DNA of 64,000 nucleotides from Symsagittifera roscoffensis (GCF_963678635.1 NC_087062.1:54260473-54324472); one strand, 5' to 3'. Numbered from the stretch's first letter, positions 13,021 to 25,325 are shown. Numbers and translations: made by a program. Notes: generated by a model not told the origin, from the letters alone.

Positions 13021-14799
13021 AAATCACTACAACCCTTGAACTATTGCCATATGAAATAGTTTTAAGCCAAAAATCACGTAAATCATTAAAATTTACTGGA
13101 AATTCTTCGAAAAACACACAAGGTTAATGTCAACCGAACAAAGATTCATTTTATTTTAACCCACCACTTAAAACTCATGATGAAGATTATTTTCATCATT
13201 TCCAAAACCTAAAGCTAGCCTCTGGATGCCATACAGAATGGATTTCAAATCGAGATAAAAAAAATACCGAAATTTATCAAAAAAAATGCCAAAAAATTGT
13301 TACAAAGTCAAAATATACAATTCCAAATAAATTCACGTTTTACTCCAGTTCCAAACCTAAAAGAAGGAACATTTGTCTTAATCTCAAACTTCACAATTCA
13401 AAAATTAATGTCAACAAAATTACAGCCTATCCGAAAAAGACCATTTCAAATTAAAAAAAAACCACAGATGTCACATATGAACTTATCGATCATAATAAAA
13501 AAGAAATAATTCAACATAGAAACAAATTTTTACCATACTACCCGAAGGAATACGCCCTTCGTGAACAAAGGCCATTAAATTTCTTTAGAAGACTACATAT
13601 CATTAAAAACACTACAAACAAAAATATCCAACTAAAGCCACTTACTTACCCCAATCATAAGAGTTACCCCTCAGCATGATCTATCAGACAAACACCAAAA
13701 ACAATTAAATCAAAGTTACAGGCAAATCTTTATACCTGAAATTGAAGAAAAATCACAACAGCGTCAATCCTCTCGTCTCAGAAATCAACCAAAAAAGATT
13801 AAAAAACCTTTATTTCACAATCTAAAATATTAAAAAAGTAGGAAAACTCCATGATTAATTAAAACAATTTTAGTATAATCTTTAAAAAAGTTTATAATTA
13901 CAAAAATTAATTCCACTCGTGAAACTTTCATTCCTTCTGTGAGAATTATTTCAAGATCAACCAATCAAATTCATTTGAGATCATCTGTTTCTCTCTGAAC
14001 ACCATCGCTTTTTCTTAGCCGATATATCTCTAACTTGAACTAGATCTGAAATTCTAACTTGAAGACCTCCAGGTCAAAAATCATCCCTTCTATTTGACAA
14101 CTTGAATAGAATTCTTATAAAAGTTGCAACCTTCTTCTATCAACCAGTACAAAAATCATCAATTTTGTCTAAACTTATGCCCCAAAACTCCCCAGAGAAA
14201 AGCATTAAATTGGCCTAAAGATAAAGTTCGACATGATTACTTAGCCTAAAACAGTTCTCCTTCCAGTTATTCTCTATTGATCGGATAAAAAAAAAACAAG
14301 ATTCAGAAAGGTAACACCTAAATACCTTGACTTTTTTTCACCAAAAAACTCCTCATACCCAACCCACTTGTCATAGTTCACTAAACATTTCGGTCACACT
14401 TGACTTCGACTACGAAAAAAAAATATTTCGATAGAGCAAAAAATTTTCGAATGCTTCTTTCCAATTCAGTCAAACAAATCAAAGTCTTCATTTCAACTCT
14501 TCTTTTTTTTCGACACTTTTTCAACTTTGCATTTTTCTCATCACCGACTTTTTGGAACTAACTATCCTCTTTTTTCTACTTTTTTTGCAGTCAATTTATT
14601 CTTTTTTTCCCTAATACAAAACTACCTTTCTATCTTTAAAACCATTGACCACTTAAAAGGTACGAAACTTAGTATTCCTTAAGAGATGCGAAGTTTACTA
14701 ATTAGAAAGGGTATTTTTGTAACTTTTTTCATTTCCCTATTAAAAAACTATAAAGAACATCGACTTAAATAAATCAGAATAAAATCAGATATATTTCAA

Positions 14800-17700
14800 A
14801 ATGAAATCACACAATCAAAAATTTCCCACCAGCCACTGCAACTCAAGACCCCCCAATCAAACCGACATCTAGCTAAACAGGTCAATTCCAATCATCTTCA
14901 TGCATCATTTGTAGAAAATCCTTAAGCATTTGAAGAAAGACACGCGTCACTATCCAAACCATTAACACCAGCTATTCGTCAAGCACCTCTACGTGAACCA
15001 CAGAACGAGCCACCATATATTATTTACCCCACACTCCATCAAGCTCTTAGCAGAACTAGACACCCAAGTCAAAATCAAAGTTTAATACCTACAATAGACT
15101 GACAAAATATTCCTCGAAATTTTGCGACACCAAGAGTACATTTTAACATACCCTCATCTCCATCAGCGAACTTTTTGGATCTTTCTAATATACAAAGCAT
15201 CCCTCCATCACTCCAAGCTATTTCCCAACAAAGTACTGCAAACCTTCCATCAGACTAATTAGGTTCAACACCAACCTCTGAACAAATTCATGCAAATCCT
15301 TTCAATTCTCCTACTTCATCGCAAAGACTCCAACATTGGATGACACAAACATTTTCAAAAGGTGAGCCAAAGCTAGTACACGAACCTATTGAGATTACAT
15401 CAAATACTTCCTTGTCATTACCAGAAATTCTTTCACCTCTATCAACACCTTCAACAACAGGTCAAACAAGAACAACTACTTTTCCCACAAATTTCCCAAT
15501 TAATTTGAACGACAGATACCGTGAACTACGAAGTACAAATATACCCTTCCGACTAGACTCGAACACTTTTGTAGCTTCCCCTCCACTTTTTGAACAATGT
15601 CTTGATAGTAATAGACTACATAACTGGGCAAGCAAAAAAACTACATTTTAGACACAACATTCACAAAGATATACAAGAACATAATAACCAAATCCTTACA
15701 CAAATTATTTTAACTCTCAAATTTGAAATAACTGTCAAATTAAGTAATTTAGTTCATCATCCATTACAACAAATTCCGCCAACTATAACAGCTCAATCGT
15801 TACCTCCTCTTTTTATTACAACAGAATTTATCTACAAATACAATAGATATACAAAAAAGACAATAGGATATATCACATTCTATAATCCCTTTTCAGGATT
15901 ATCATACACATGTATTTTCTAACAGTTTTCTGACTTTCTCCTTGAACCAAACCCTTCTCCTTGAACCAAACCACAAGATCTCCTTGTTACACATTATGAT
16001 TGAGAGAAATCAATAAAAAACACTACATAATTATGCCATCAATCAAGTAACACAATGCGAATCTGAACCACAAGATATAGAATCAAAAAATATAGTAGCT
16101 ACATTTCACACAAAAGCACGAGCTACAACTCTGACAGGATACAAGTTTACTGCAAATTTCTCAGAAAAGAAAGTACATTGTTCACAAGTTTCAAACAGGA
16201 AAAAAAGAGACTCGACCATGAATTATTTTACCAAAGTAAAATCGAAAATTTTTACATCTTAATCTTGAAGATTGAAAGAACGAGCTGCAACGATTAAAGT
16301 TAACCTAAAATAAATGCACAAATTGCAAAATGGTAAAATTTCAAGTCCTCCCAGACTCTTCACATCTGGCATAACTTGAACGACATCAAAGTTTTCAGAA
16401 GTTAGAACATAAATACCCGTACCACGGCGCGCACGGACGTTTAATTTATGATTTAGGTGACAAAAAATGTATACCACACATCGGAATCAATAATCCATCA
16501 AATTGTAAAGCAGACACAAAAAATAAAGAATACCAAGAATTAATGTTTTTTATTGAAAAATTCAATTAGAAACGTTACAAAAAACACGAGATTTAAGATA
16601 CAAAACTATATAGTATCGAAGAAAACGCTTGCCTTGCAAAAATGAGCTAGGATATTGCGTTCCTACTCTACGAACACAAGCAACTATAGTTTGGTACCCT
16701 GAAGACACGTGTGCCACATTTCAAGTCGCTAAAATACACACAAGAATGATAAAGCATCAACAGAAATAATTTATAGAATCCATACTTTTGATTAAACAAA
16801 CCCTGATAAAATCAGATTAAATAAGCAAAAAAAATAAAAAACCTAAAGGTATAAAAAAAGTTGACACGTTTTCAAATCTACCTTGAAACGGAACTAGCAT
16901 GTAAATATCCAAAACCACTTTTCAAAACTCAATACGAAAAAGTTTCGATATGAAAACAGGTAAATTAAATATTGATCAAACTTTCCCGAATCAAGATAAA
17001 AAAACGAAAAACCTTACATCCCAGTAACATTCTACAAAAGCACAGAACATACTGGCGAATAAATTTGACCAGAAAACAAAGCTAGTACACGACTACCAGA
17101 ATTCCCATTAATGAATAACACCTATTTTAATGCAATCCACTATTACAGACATCTTGATATGAAGTAAGATTACTTAATAAGTAGAATGTATCAAGAAAAG
17201 TCACTATCTGAATTAGAAACACTTCATCATTTATGTGAACTCGAAAGAACACAAATACTACAATCACTCGCTTTAGCAATCCTAAAAATACCCTATGCAG
17301 GGTTACCTACTGTTAGTCAATTGCTCAAATTTCATTGATTATGAAGGTAATATTCTTTGGTATTACAACTGCGCTATAAAAGTTTCACCACTTTATGTCT
17401 TTGAAGATAAAAGATCCTACCAACGAAATCCTTCAGTTTATAAAAAAAGTACACTTTGTAGACACACTATCGCGACGTACCTATTTTTGGTATACATCTG
17501 TCATATGTATATCTAAAAATAGCCACAATACAGTACAGTTTGATCCGAACGAAGATGAGTATAATCTCCTCACCCCATATCCTACCTTAATGATACCTCT
17601 CATAAATTTCTCACCGAAACCATACGCGCAATTGCTCGTAACCCAAACGTGGATAAACAATCAATAGATATTTACTCCAAATCCGACATACAGCCTCACA

Positions 17701-17800
17701 TTCGAACACAACAATATTAACAACTCCTCACAAAAATGGATACAATACAAAGACAGTCAATTGACCAAAATTTACGCAAACTAGCTGAAACAGCACGCTT
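14800..17800 (+). pseudogene. envelope-like 3' region (fossil)
   Basis: After integrase there are about 6 kb before the 3' LTR, of which 14800-17800 holds the longest open stretches. A Thr/Ser/Pro-rich segment (15340-15650) is followed by a region with a dibasic, furin-like RKKRDS near 16200. Position and this motif suggest an envelope gene as in errantivirus-like gypsy elements. I cannot assign the envelope family. Broken. Confidence 0.4.
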
Positions 17801-19296
17801 CTCAGACAAATAAGACAAGACACGCACCATAATTACACACTTTTTTTTCTCAGTTCTTTTTTAAATTTCATCAGTCATTTCATCTAAATCTTTTAAATCC
17901 AAATGAAAACTACAAACTCTGTTTATAATTCTAGAAGTTCGATCTTACAATGAAATTGAATTATCCAAATGCAATAAAGTTTATAATGAAGTCAATGAAA
18001 TAAAAATTCTATAGTAAAATTCAAAAATACAGAGTAGTAAATTAATAAAATGCAAATAAATTACAAGCAATTAACCTTTTTATGTTTTCTTCTTTTATAA
18101 CTTGAATTTGTCTTTCACTCGACCACATTTCACACACTCCATCCGAAAAACCTGCACAGCTCGCCCACGTAGAAATGTTTAATCTTTGAGTTTAAAAATT
18201 CAAGAATAACTGATAACAACTCTAACTTGTTTTCACGCGTTTCAAACTTTCAGTTGACCCGGTTGGAAGGAATTTTAAGTCAGCTTAAATTAACCTACGC
18301 AGCTTATTAATACCACAAAACCAACCGCATGTATAAGAAAGACCCACGGTACTCAGACCAGATTAAACCCAGATTGAAACTGGATAAATTATTCTTTTGA
18401 AACCCACTTTCAAGTTTTATTAAAAGCACTTAAAACACCAAATTGTCATAAAAAAATCCCAAAACAAAACATTGTCTTTGATAAAAAGACACAACCAAAA
18501 AGAAAAAAGAAAAAACACCTGAGAAAATAGAATAAAAATTGAACACAAAAAAAAGACTCTGCTCAAAGAGACGGTAGAACACGGCGTCGCTCGAAGTACA
18601 TGTGCCCACCATGTGCTAAAACCCGATCCTCAGTTTTTTCTAAGAGTGGGTCCAGGGTGAGCAATTCTTTGAAATAACCGAAATTTAACAAAATCGCTTT
18701 CGCGAAAACATTAAAAAAACATCCTTAGTAAAATTGATCTCACTAACAAGATATTGATTTATTATGCATTGTAAAAAAATTACTCGGAGCAAACGGAACG
18801 AGCAGCAAACGGATATGAAAACTCGACGACATTCCGACACTGGATTGACAAATATATTGGTTTTGTTACTGTAGTCACAATCCTCGCAGGATTTGAAGTA
18901 TGGACCCAACATCGCAGAAAGGGAATTCATTGAAAAATAACAATGGCCTACTCGATGTTGACTTCACATGCGGATCCTAGTCACGTGGCGCTTCACGTAG
19001 AAAGGTCAAACTTCATCTTGAACGTAGTCTCGCTCTAAGCTCAACGAAATTGACACATCATTGCATTAATCTGAAATCTCGACACGATCACTCAAGATGA
19101 TCTAGGATAAAATGAGACCAATTTCAGGAACACGAACAACTGACCTTCTTCTCTCTACGAAGATGACTACATCTCTCCCTCCTTCACGCAGTCACTGCTT
19201 CAAAATTAACCTACTCCGAAGAACAAAGAAATCTCTCCATCCATCCTTCACTACAATAAACCATCTTAAAAATAAAAAACTCTCTAAACATGGATA

Positions 19297-19671
19297 TGTG
19301 GAACCAATCCAAAACTATTATTTATAACCAATATTATTCTTGATAAGCTATCATTGTAAAATACTTAGAACTAACCAATCATGATCCATAACTAACACTG
19401 ACAATTATTTGTAATGCTGAAACTACTTGTAGTTTCAGCACCAGAACAACTTAAATATGACTTAGAAGACAGTTGTTCTCCTTTGGAACAAGTTTCAGAT
19501 ACCTAACCTGCAAATACCAGTATGCGCTAGATCTATTGAGACTATCAGATATAAGAGTAAAGTTAAGATCGGTATTAGACTAAGAAGTTGCACGAATTTA
19601 TCCGGCCGAAATAAAGATGTTTACCCTTTCTGAAATTACTCTATGAGTACGCTACTCTAGGCATAAACTCA
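19297..19671 (+). repeat. 3' LTR of the gypsy-like fossil
   Basis: Begins TGTGGAACCA and ends in CA, collinear with the 5' LTR apart from small indels (375 against 390 bp). Its end is about 250 bp from the splice acceptor of the Rho GTPase exon. Confidence 0.88.
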
Positions 19672-19849
19672 TTAGTTAGATACTTCGATTATGCAGAAAA
19701 TTTACCTTCCTATCAAAAAAGAAACCCCGATTAGTGTTAGATTTTTATATTAGTAATTTATATTGATTTGAGTTATTCACATCATTAACCTTGAGTTATG
19801 AGTGACATATCTGGAACCATGTTGGATAATAATCATTCTGTTCTGTGAG

Positions 19850-19908
19850 TTTGATAGAAGCTGTCGTTTGATAGAAGCTGTTGTATTGATAGAAGCTGTC
19901 GTTTTGAT
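19850..19908 (+). repeat. three tandem copies of an ~18-bp unit
   Basis: The unit TTTGATAGAAGCTGTCG occurs three times with small changes, directly before the polypyrimidine/acceptor region of the next exon. It probably lies in the intron around the branch-point zone. Confidence 0.8.
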
Positions 19909-19921
19909 CTTTAATATTTAG

Positions 19922-20124
19922 AACTGTGGGACACGGCTGGACAGGAGGACTACGACAGACTGAGACCTCTCTCGTACACTAACACGGACGTGTTCGTCCT
20001 CTGCTTCAGTGTGGACAGTAGAGCCTCATGCACGAACATAGTGAACAAGTGGATGCCCGAACTGAAACATTACTACCCCAAGTGTCCATATGAGTCCCCA
20101 CCAGCAGTAGTGGCAGCACTCAAG
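19922..20124 (+). CDS. Rho-family small GTPase, internal exon (switch II region)
   Basis: After a TTTAATATTTAG acceptor the exon reads [19 protein letters not shown], then [14 protein letters not shown] and [15 protein letters not shown]. This is the switch II and following helix of a Rho/Rac/Cdc42-type GTPase ([17 protein letters not shown] is diagnostic). YTNTD...LCFSV resembles RhoU/V and Rac-like members, but the subfamily is not settled. These proteins switch between GTP and GDP forms at membranes to control actin. Family members continue with PIILVGTK...DLR; here [12 protein letters not shown] follows instead. It may be an insertion ending at a GC-type donor (AAG then GCAAGC at 20125), or the true donor is earlier. 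The P-loop and switch I exons, and the later TKxD and SAK exons, were not found in the window. G+C is much higher than in the surrounding DNA. Confidence 0.85.
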
Positions 20125-20159
20125 GCAAGCCTGAATATACTGAGAGTTTTCCTATCATA

Positions 20160-21720
20160 ACACCTCAGCTCACGTACAAAAGTTAGGGCCCTCCGCTTAT
20201 TAGCCCCCCGCTTAGGCTCAGCAAGCATAATCGTATGGATCCATAATAATTTTGATGAAGGTGTAAATTAGACTTTGGGCGAATGACAAGGAGACGGGTC
20301 TGATCCAGACAATGGACTTAACAGACAATTATGAGAGACAGTATTGCAAACAAAGCATGAGCAAAACACGCAATTAGAAGAAAATTATTTAGTCAGTCTT
20401 TCAGCAGCTAGTCTTATTTTCATTTGATTTGAAAGGTTCTAGGGGTTTTAGCAGACCGGTTTTTTAGCAGACAGGTTTTTTAGCATACACAGAACAATTA
20501 TAAAGTGTGATAGCTAAGTTTCAAACGCGGCATTGGCGATTAGCGACTTGCTCCGCGGCGCTTCAATTCAACACGAGTGTTATTGCGCGCGTAAATCTTT
20601 GTTTTGCCTCTAATTTAGACTGTTGTGTTTTTGAAGTTGTTAATTTTGTTGACAAATTGTGAGATTATTGAATTAATTGGGGAAGCTTGGACCCAGACTG
20701 AGAGTCTTTTTGAGTCTGTCAATCGATCATCCATCACTTTATTCTGCTAAAAGACTCATTTTTCACTTTTTATCCATGAAGATTTGTCTGGTAAACTATC
20801 GGTCCCCGATTTGAGGGCAAGCAAGTTTTGAAACAAGCATTCGTTTACCGCCAAAACCTCTTCATTTTATTTGTTTTACTCGTTATTAAGTTCACTGATT
20901 TTTATAAATCATCTTTAAACCGAGTTTTTTATATTCAAATTTTTGAGTTTTGAAGTGTTTTTTTTTTGCGGTAGGCAGCAAATTTCGCCGAATTCGAACG
21001 ATATAATTCAAAAAATTGGATTCTCTCGCAAAAACAATTGCAACATATAAAAGCTGGTACAATTCCAAGCAATTTTTGACCTCAAAAATTTTGGCCAAGT
21101 ATAACCCAATTTGAAAAAAAGGAGTTAAAAAACTCTGTTTTTGTTCGTTTTATCCTGTTGCTTTGATTCAGCACAATAGAAGCAAAAATGCTGCGAAAAA
21201 ACATTAAATTGCAAAAAAAAACAATTGTGAACAAAAACAATCAAATTTATTGAGTTATCCAAAAATCCAAATTATCGAAAAAAAAACAGTCAAACTCAAT
21301 GTGTTGTGTAAACCGAAATTGGCGAATCTTTGTTGCCTATTGCAGAAAAAATCAAATATTTGTGAAACGAGAGAACATTTATAAAAAATCACGTTTTGAA
21401 AACACCCTGTAGATCAGACCCGTCTCCTAGTCATTCACCAGATTTTGTGCTATTTGGCTAGAAAAAGTTGATTACATGTTATAGTTCCAGAGGTTGATTA
21501 CATCATTATTACACGATACACGCATATGATCGTGTAATAAAATTATATACATGAGATGTTATCATAAATTTAACTGCAGTTTTAAACAAATTTAGCCCAG
21601 ATGTTTAGCAATTTTTAGCTCTTTCATTAATCTTTACCCATTTGAATTTTTCGGATCCATTTCGAATCGGACTTTTCGGTTGACAAAGTTTGATCACTAT
21701 GCTATAGATCCTGATAGTGA
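20160..21720. other. AT-rich intron or spacer
   Basis: No exon, RNA gene or clear element seen. It probably belongs to the intron after the Rho exon. A short repeat GCAGACCGGTTTTTTA/GCAGACAGGTTTTTTA is present near 20450-20480. Confidence 0.5.
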
Positions 21721-21727
21721 CACTTGG

Positions 21728-22036
21728 CAGTAGCGGATTTGGAAAAAGGGGGAGGGGGCGTTCCCCACCTTTGATAACTATTTTAAGACATTAGTTTTGG
21801 CTAACTTACCTTAGCTTTGGTCAAAATTATTCAAAAAGTCTAAAAACGTTTTTTTTTTGGCCTGTTTTTTTTTTAAACTTGGCTGCAGCACAAACAATTT
21901 GGCCGGAACAGGGTCTTGTTAAAGCTTTGGGAGAGCTCGGAAAAACAATTTAGTCGGCGTTAAAAGTCGACAACATTTTTTGACGTTTTTCTGAAAATTC
22001 GCCGCCCCTCGAAAAATTTTTAGATCCGCCCCGGAT
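21728..22036 (+). mobile_element. MITE-like element with GGCGGATCTA-type ends
   Basis: The left end AGTAGCGGATTTGGAAAAAG and the reverse complement of the right end (GGGGCGGATCTAAAAATTTT) form imperfect terminal inverted repeats, each followed by a G-rich tract. The body matches 56677-56930 in inverted orientation, sharing GAGCTCTCCCAAA, the CCCTGTT block and AAAAACAGGCCAAAA. It has no coding capacity, so it is a non-autonomous DNA transposon. The superfamily is not determined. Confidence 0.7.
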
Positions 22037-22039
22037 CGG

Positions 22040-22880
22040 TTTCCTGGTCCGTAAAAGCTATCGCCGCTTCTATATTTCAGTTTTTTTTTAGCTTAGCTCG
22101 CTTTTTTAAATTAATGTGACATTGTGTCACCATCTTTTCTGCAGGTCCGACTTTTTAATTTTTCCAGCACCGGAATGTCTTTGATAAAATTCGTTTATAA
22201 TGGAAAAACGTTGCCTGAAGTTTTATCATTAAAATCCATTATTATTGCAATTTTGCTCAATGAAATTATTATGATCGATTACTTCCATGAAAACACAATC
22301 TAATAAAATGCATTAAAAACTATTTAAAATCCATTATAATTAAATAAAAATCAGCAAAAACTTGAGAAGCTAAAAGGTTATGAGCTTTTATGAGAATCTT
22401 GTTTTATCAGAAATTAACAAAAAATGATAATAAATCATTTATAATTGGTTGTAATGTAATAAAATGGAGCCCTTAATCATGGTAAAAAGAGTGAAAATTT
22501 GCCATGGATTCAAAAACAAATTAATCGGGCAATCTTCAAAAAAAACGCAGTCTAATCCGAAATGTCTGAACTGATTTCCTGTTAGACAGTGTTACACAAC
22601 CTGTGTTGCACAATCAGAAGGATTAGATGCTGCATCAGAATAAACCAAACAAAATGGGTGGGCAACAGTTTGACATGTTTTCTCATTTTAAATCACATAT
22701 ATGAGGAAAAGTATTGAGTAATTGATCTCGAACTTTAGCAGTCGTTGACCGTTTCAAATAATAATTTCACGAGTGTACATTGACCCTCATAACAGACTAC
22801 CTGTCCCAAGTAAGTGCCCTACAAAGTTATCGAGGAAGCAAAGCTTGCCGAAGCCGTCTAACAAGCTCCTGAGATAAAGA
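22040..22880. other. AT-rich spacer
   Basis: No gene or repeat border that I can support. Confidence 0.5.
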
Positions 22881-22881
22881 A

Positions 22882-22926
22882 ACAAGGATAGCCGGTTACT
22901 GTGCAAGAAGCACAGAATGTTCCGAC
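22882..22926 (-). mobile_element. 3' terminus of a second hairpin-ended (Helentron-like) subfamily
   Basis: On the minus strand the order is GGTCGGAACATTC, a hairpin (CTGTGC / GCACAG), then a short tail ending CCTTGTTT. The layout equals the 3' end of the 535-bp elements at 36-50 kb, with a different hairpin stem. The other end of this copy was not found. A matching terminus lies at 58688-58726. Confidence 0.5.
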
Positions 22927-22929
22927 CAT

Positions 22930-24030
22930 AGTCCTAAAAAATCACAACATTTTTTTTTCATATTAGAATAGTTTTTTTGGTGTGGTGTGATAAAGGGAAT
23001 TGAACGAAAATCTAGACATTCGGCGTGTTTGGAGGTCATAGTAAAAGAACGAAAAAATATCTAACAAAAAAAAACAATCGAACTTTTTTCAAAGTGTTGC
23101 AGTTTTTTGAATTTTGAAGTTTTTGATTTCTTTAAAAGTATCAAAGAGGGGACCCTTTGGGTTGGCAGGGGTTCGAATCACCTAAACTCAACCAAATTTT
23201 TAGAAAAATGCGTATTAAATTTCAAGTTTAACGCGTTTTGTCCGGTTAATTTAAATCAGCACTGTATCTACCCCCTAAATGAAAACAAGGGAGAGATAAT
23301 TCACGTGGTTGAAAATATTAATTTTCAGCCAATCGGATTTGAGCATATTCTTGATTGTTGAATTTGTCATTTTTTATTAGGGGAGACTGTTAACTTGATC
23401 CAACTAGGGGAAGAAAATTTATTCACATGAGCCCAGGCATTCTCTGATTTGTCATCTCAAATTTGTAAATCCAGTTGAAACCTAAGGTTATTTGCCTTTT
23501 ATGTTTGCAGAAAAATCTAAAATTTGAAATCAAACGGAATGGGGCTGAAATTGTGATGAAGTAGTCCCATTAAATTTCAATTGTGGGAGAGAGGTTCAAA
23601 ATAACACTAATTTTAAGCACAACAATTAAGTAAATCAAACCAGTCGGGGCAGTGCCAAAAATCAGAATCAGAATGTTGTCCATCAGTACCAAAAAAAAAT
23701 TTCAATACTGTTTCTACGCATCCCAAATCACTTCTAAGTCAATCAATTCAACTCGAAGGAAGTTGAAAAATAACAAAAGTCCATTTTAATTGATGCAGCT
23801 TGTTAAACAAAAAAGTTGCCGCAAGCGCGACGCCATGACTTTTTTCTGAACAAACAAATAACTCAGCAAATAAATTAATTTTTCTTCTCGGTTTTGCTCC
23901 AAAACAGAGAAGTATTTAAGCAATTTTCCTTTATTTGCAAACAGAACTCAAAATTTTCAGTTATGCTCAATTTTTGGCACTGTTGAAGACATTTTTAATT
24001 TTGGCACAGTTGTATTACCTTTGAAAAAAA
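22930..24030. other. spacer without supported gene
   Basis: Contains an 84-codon plus-strand open stretch (23107-23361) that I do not recognise and that lacks splice or homology support. Otherwise AT-rich. Confidence 0.45.
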
Positions 24031-24033
24031 AAC

Positions 24034-24112
24034 TTTGAAGCAACCGACTGGAGCGGGGGCGTTCTGCAGTGCCGAAGTGTAGAATGCCCCCGCGCTAGTC
24101 GGTTGCTTCAAA
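24034..24112. repeat. long GC-rich hairpin (32-bp arms, 15-nt loop)
   Basis: The left arm starts TTTGAAGCAACCGACTGG and the right arm reads back as TTTGAAGCAACCGACTAG. The arms are 32 bp with 3 mismatches around a 15-nt loop, and a weaker match continues outward over about 15 more bases. The inner stem is GC-rich in an AT-rich region. It could be a fold-back transposon remnant or a pre-miRNA-like precursor. Sequence alone cannot decide. Confidence 0.85.
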
Positions 24113-24188
24113 ATTTTTTCTCAGACGTAATGAATCTACCTTATTTGTGCTAGCTTAGATTTTTTAATTGACTGATTAGATACTTTTT

Positions 24189-24598
24189 GTTCCAACTTTC
24201 CTAAGCTTTCCGAAACTAACGGAAACTTTCGGAAACTTTCCGAAACTAACGGAATATTTGTGCTCTGTTTGGTTTTTTTCTTCAGAGAATTTTCAACTTT
24301 TTATTTAAAAATTTTTGGCTGATTTTTTTATACAAGCCGAAAGGTATTGTTGCCTTGAGCTCAAATTTAAAAAGATTATTTTTCATGAAGTTATGATGGT
24401 TTAAAGATGGCTACATTACTAGGAGCGAAATCTATCGCTTTGTACTTCATATGGCGTGTGGGGGGATGATTAAAGAACTCAAAAGTTCTGTTATATATAT
24501 ATTTTAAAAATTATCATTTTTTAAACCGATCACTGCTTCATAGACTTTTAAGGACAGTCAGAATTTTCAGGTCTTCGCCATGATACGAGCAATTTTGT
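24189..24598 (+). mobile_element. diverged, internally deleted copy of the 535-bp hairpin element
   Basis: Starts TGTTCCAACTTTCC, followed by extra CCGAAACTAACGGAAACTTT repeats. It keeps the family blocks GGAATATTTGTGCTC, TTGAGCTCAAATTT and GGAGCGAAATCTATCGC, then CATATGGCGTGTGGGGGGAT, and ends with the GTCTTCGCC hairpin remnant and ATACGAGCA...TTTTGTT. At 410 bp against about 535 it lacks the middle AACGCGCG part. Confidence 0.75.
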
Positions 24599-24599
24599 T

Positions 24600-25039
24600 T
24601 TAAATGAATGATCATATGCTTAAACCTACGAGCTTCTGCAACTCGAATGCTTATGTTTCAGATTGAAAATCAGACTGAAAGAATTATGTAAGAATTCAAG
24701 ATCATGTTTTTTTTTGTCAAGTCTCGTGTTCATTTATTCAGCTATGACGCAGTGTTAGCTTTTTAACAAACACTTTCCTTGCACTTCCTTGCGCTTAAAA
24801 GTCCTTGCTGTGGGAAGCCTAGGACCTTAATTTTTTGAAAACTTACCCCTTCTCAGAGAATTTGACATTAGCAAATATAGGGTCCCTGATGCAGCATAAA
24901 AGGTTTAAGACCAAAAAAACAATACACACTTCAAAGTAATTGTAAAGTACAATGGTTAAATCTCTGGAAAAGTATTCAAATAATTTTATTTATGAAACTC
25001 TTTGATATTTGTTCATGGATTTGGCCATTGTGATTGCTA
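24600..25039. other. AT-rich spacer
   Basis: Nothing recognised between the element and the assembly gap. Confidence 0.5.
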
Positions 25040-25239
25040 NNNNNNNNNNNNNNNNNNNNNNNNNNNNNNNNNNNNNNNNNNNNNNNNNNNNNNNNNNNNN
25101 NNNNNNNNNNNNNNNNNNNNNNNNNNNNNNNNNNNNNNNNNNNNNNNNNNNNNNNNNNNNNNNNNNNNNNNNNNNNNNNNNNNNNNNNNNNNNNNNNNNN
25201 NNNNNNNNNNNNNNNNNNNNNNNNNNNNNNNNNNNNNNN
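25040..25239. other. assembly gap (200 N)
   Basis: Run of N; open frames reading through it are meaningless. Confidence 0.99.
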
Positions 25240-25261
25240 GTTTTCTGTTCTCTTCAGTGTT

Positions 25262-25325
25262 TGTCTATCTCAACTCAATGCGAGATTGCTCCATTCCCGG
25301 CCTTATCCACTGCGCTACATCCACG
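25262..25325 (-). mobile_element. tRNA-derived SINE head (A box), cut by the gap
   Basis: The minus strand reads GGATGTAGCGCAGTGGATAA, a good pol III A-box with a tRNA-like start. No B box is found in the roughly 60 bases before the gap. So this is a tRNA-derived SINE head or a truncated tRNA relic, not a working tRNA gene. Confidence 0.5.

Larger units (their letters stand above)
3491..19671 (+). mobile_element. fossil LTR retrotransposon, Ty3/gypsy type with envelope-like region
   Basis: Two long terminal repeats (3491-3880 and 19297-19671) flank about 15.4 kb of strongly A-rich, G-poor plus-strand sequence. In order one recognises a long leader, a gag-like region, an aspartic protease, reverse transcriptase, RNase H, integrase, and an envelope-like 3' region. 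That order (integrase after RNase H) is Ty3/gypsy. At about 16.2 kb it is far longer than the usual 5-10 kb. The coding regions are broken many times (dozens of breaks), and the LTRs differ from each other at roughly one base in ten by eye, so this is an old fossil. No clear target duplication is visible. Confidence 0.9.

Noticed and set aside
23107-23361. 84-codon plus ORF as a gene
   Set aside because: AT-driven open frame, no motif, no splice signals.
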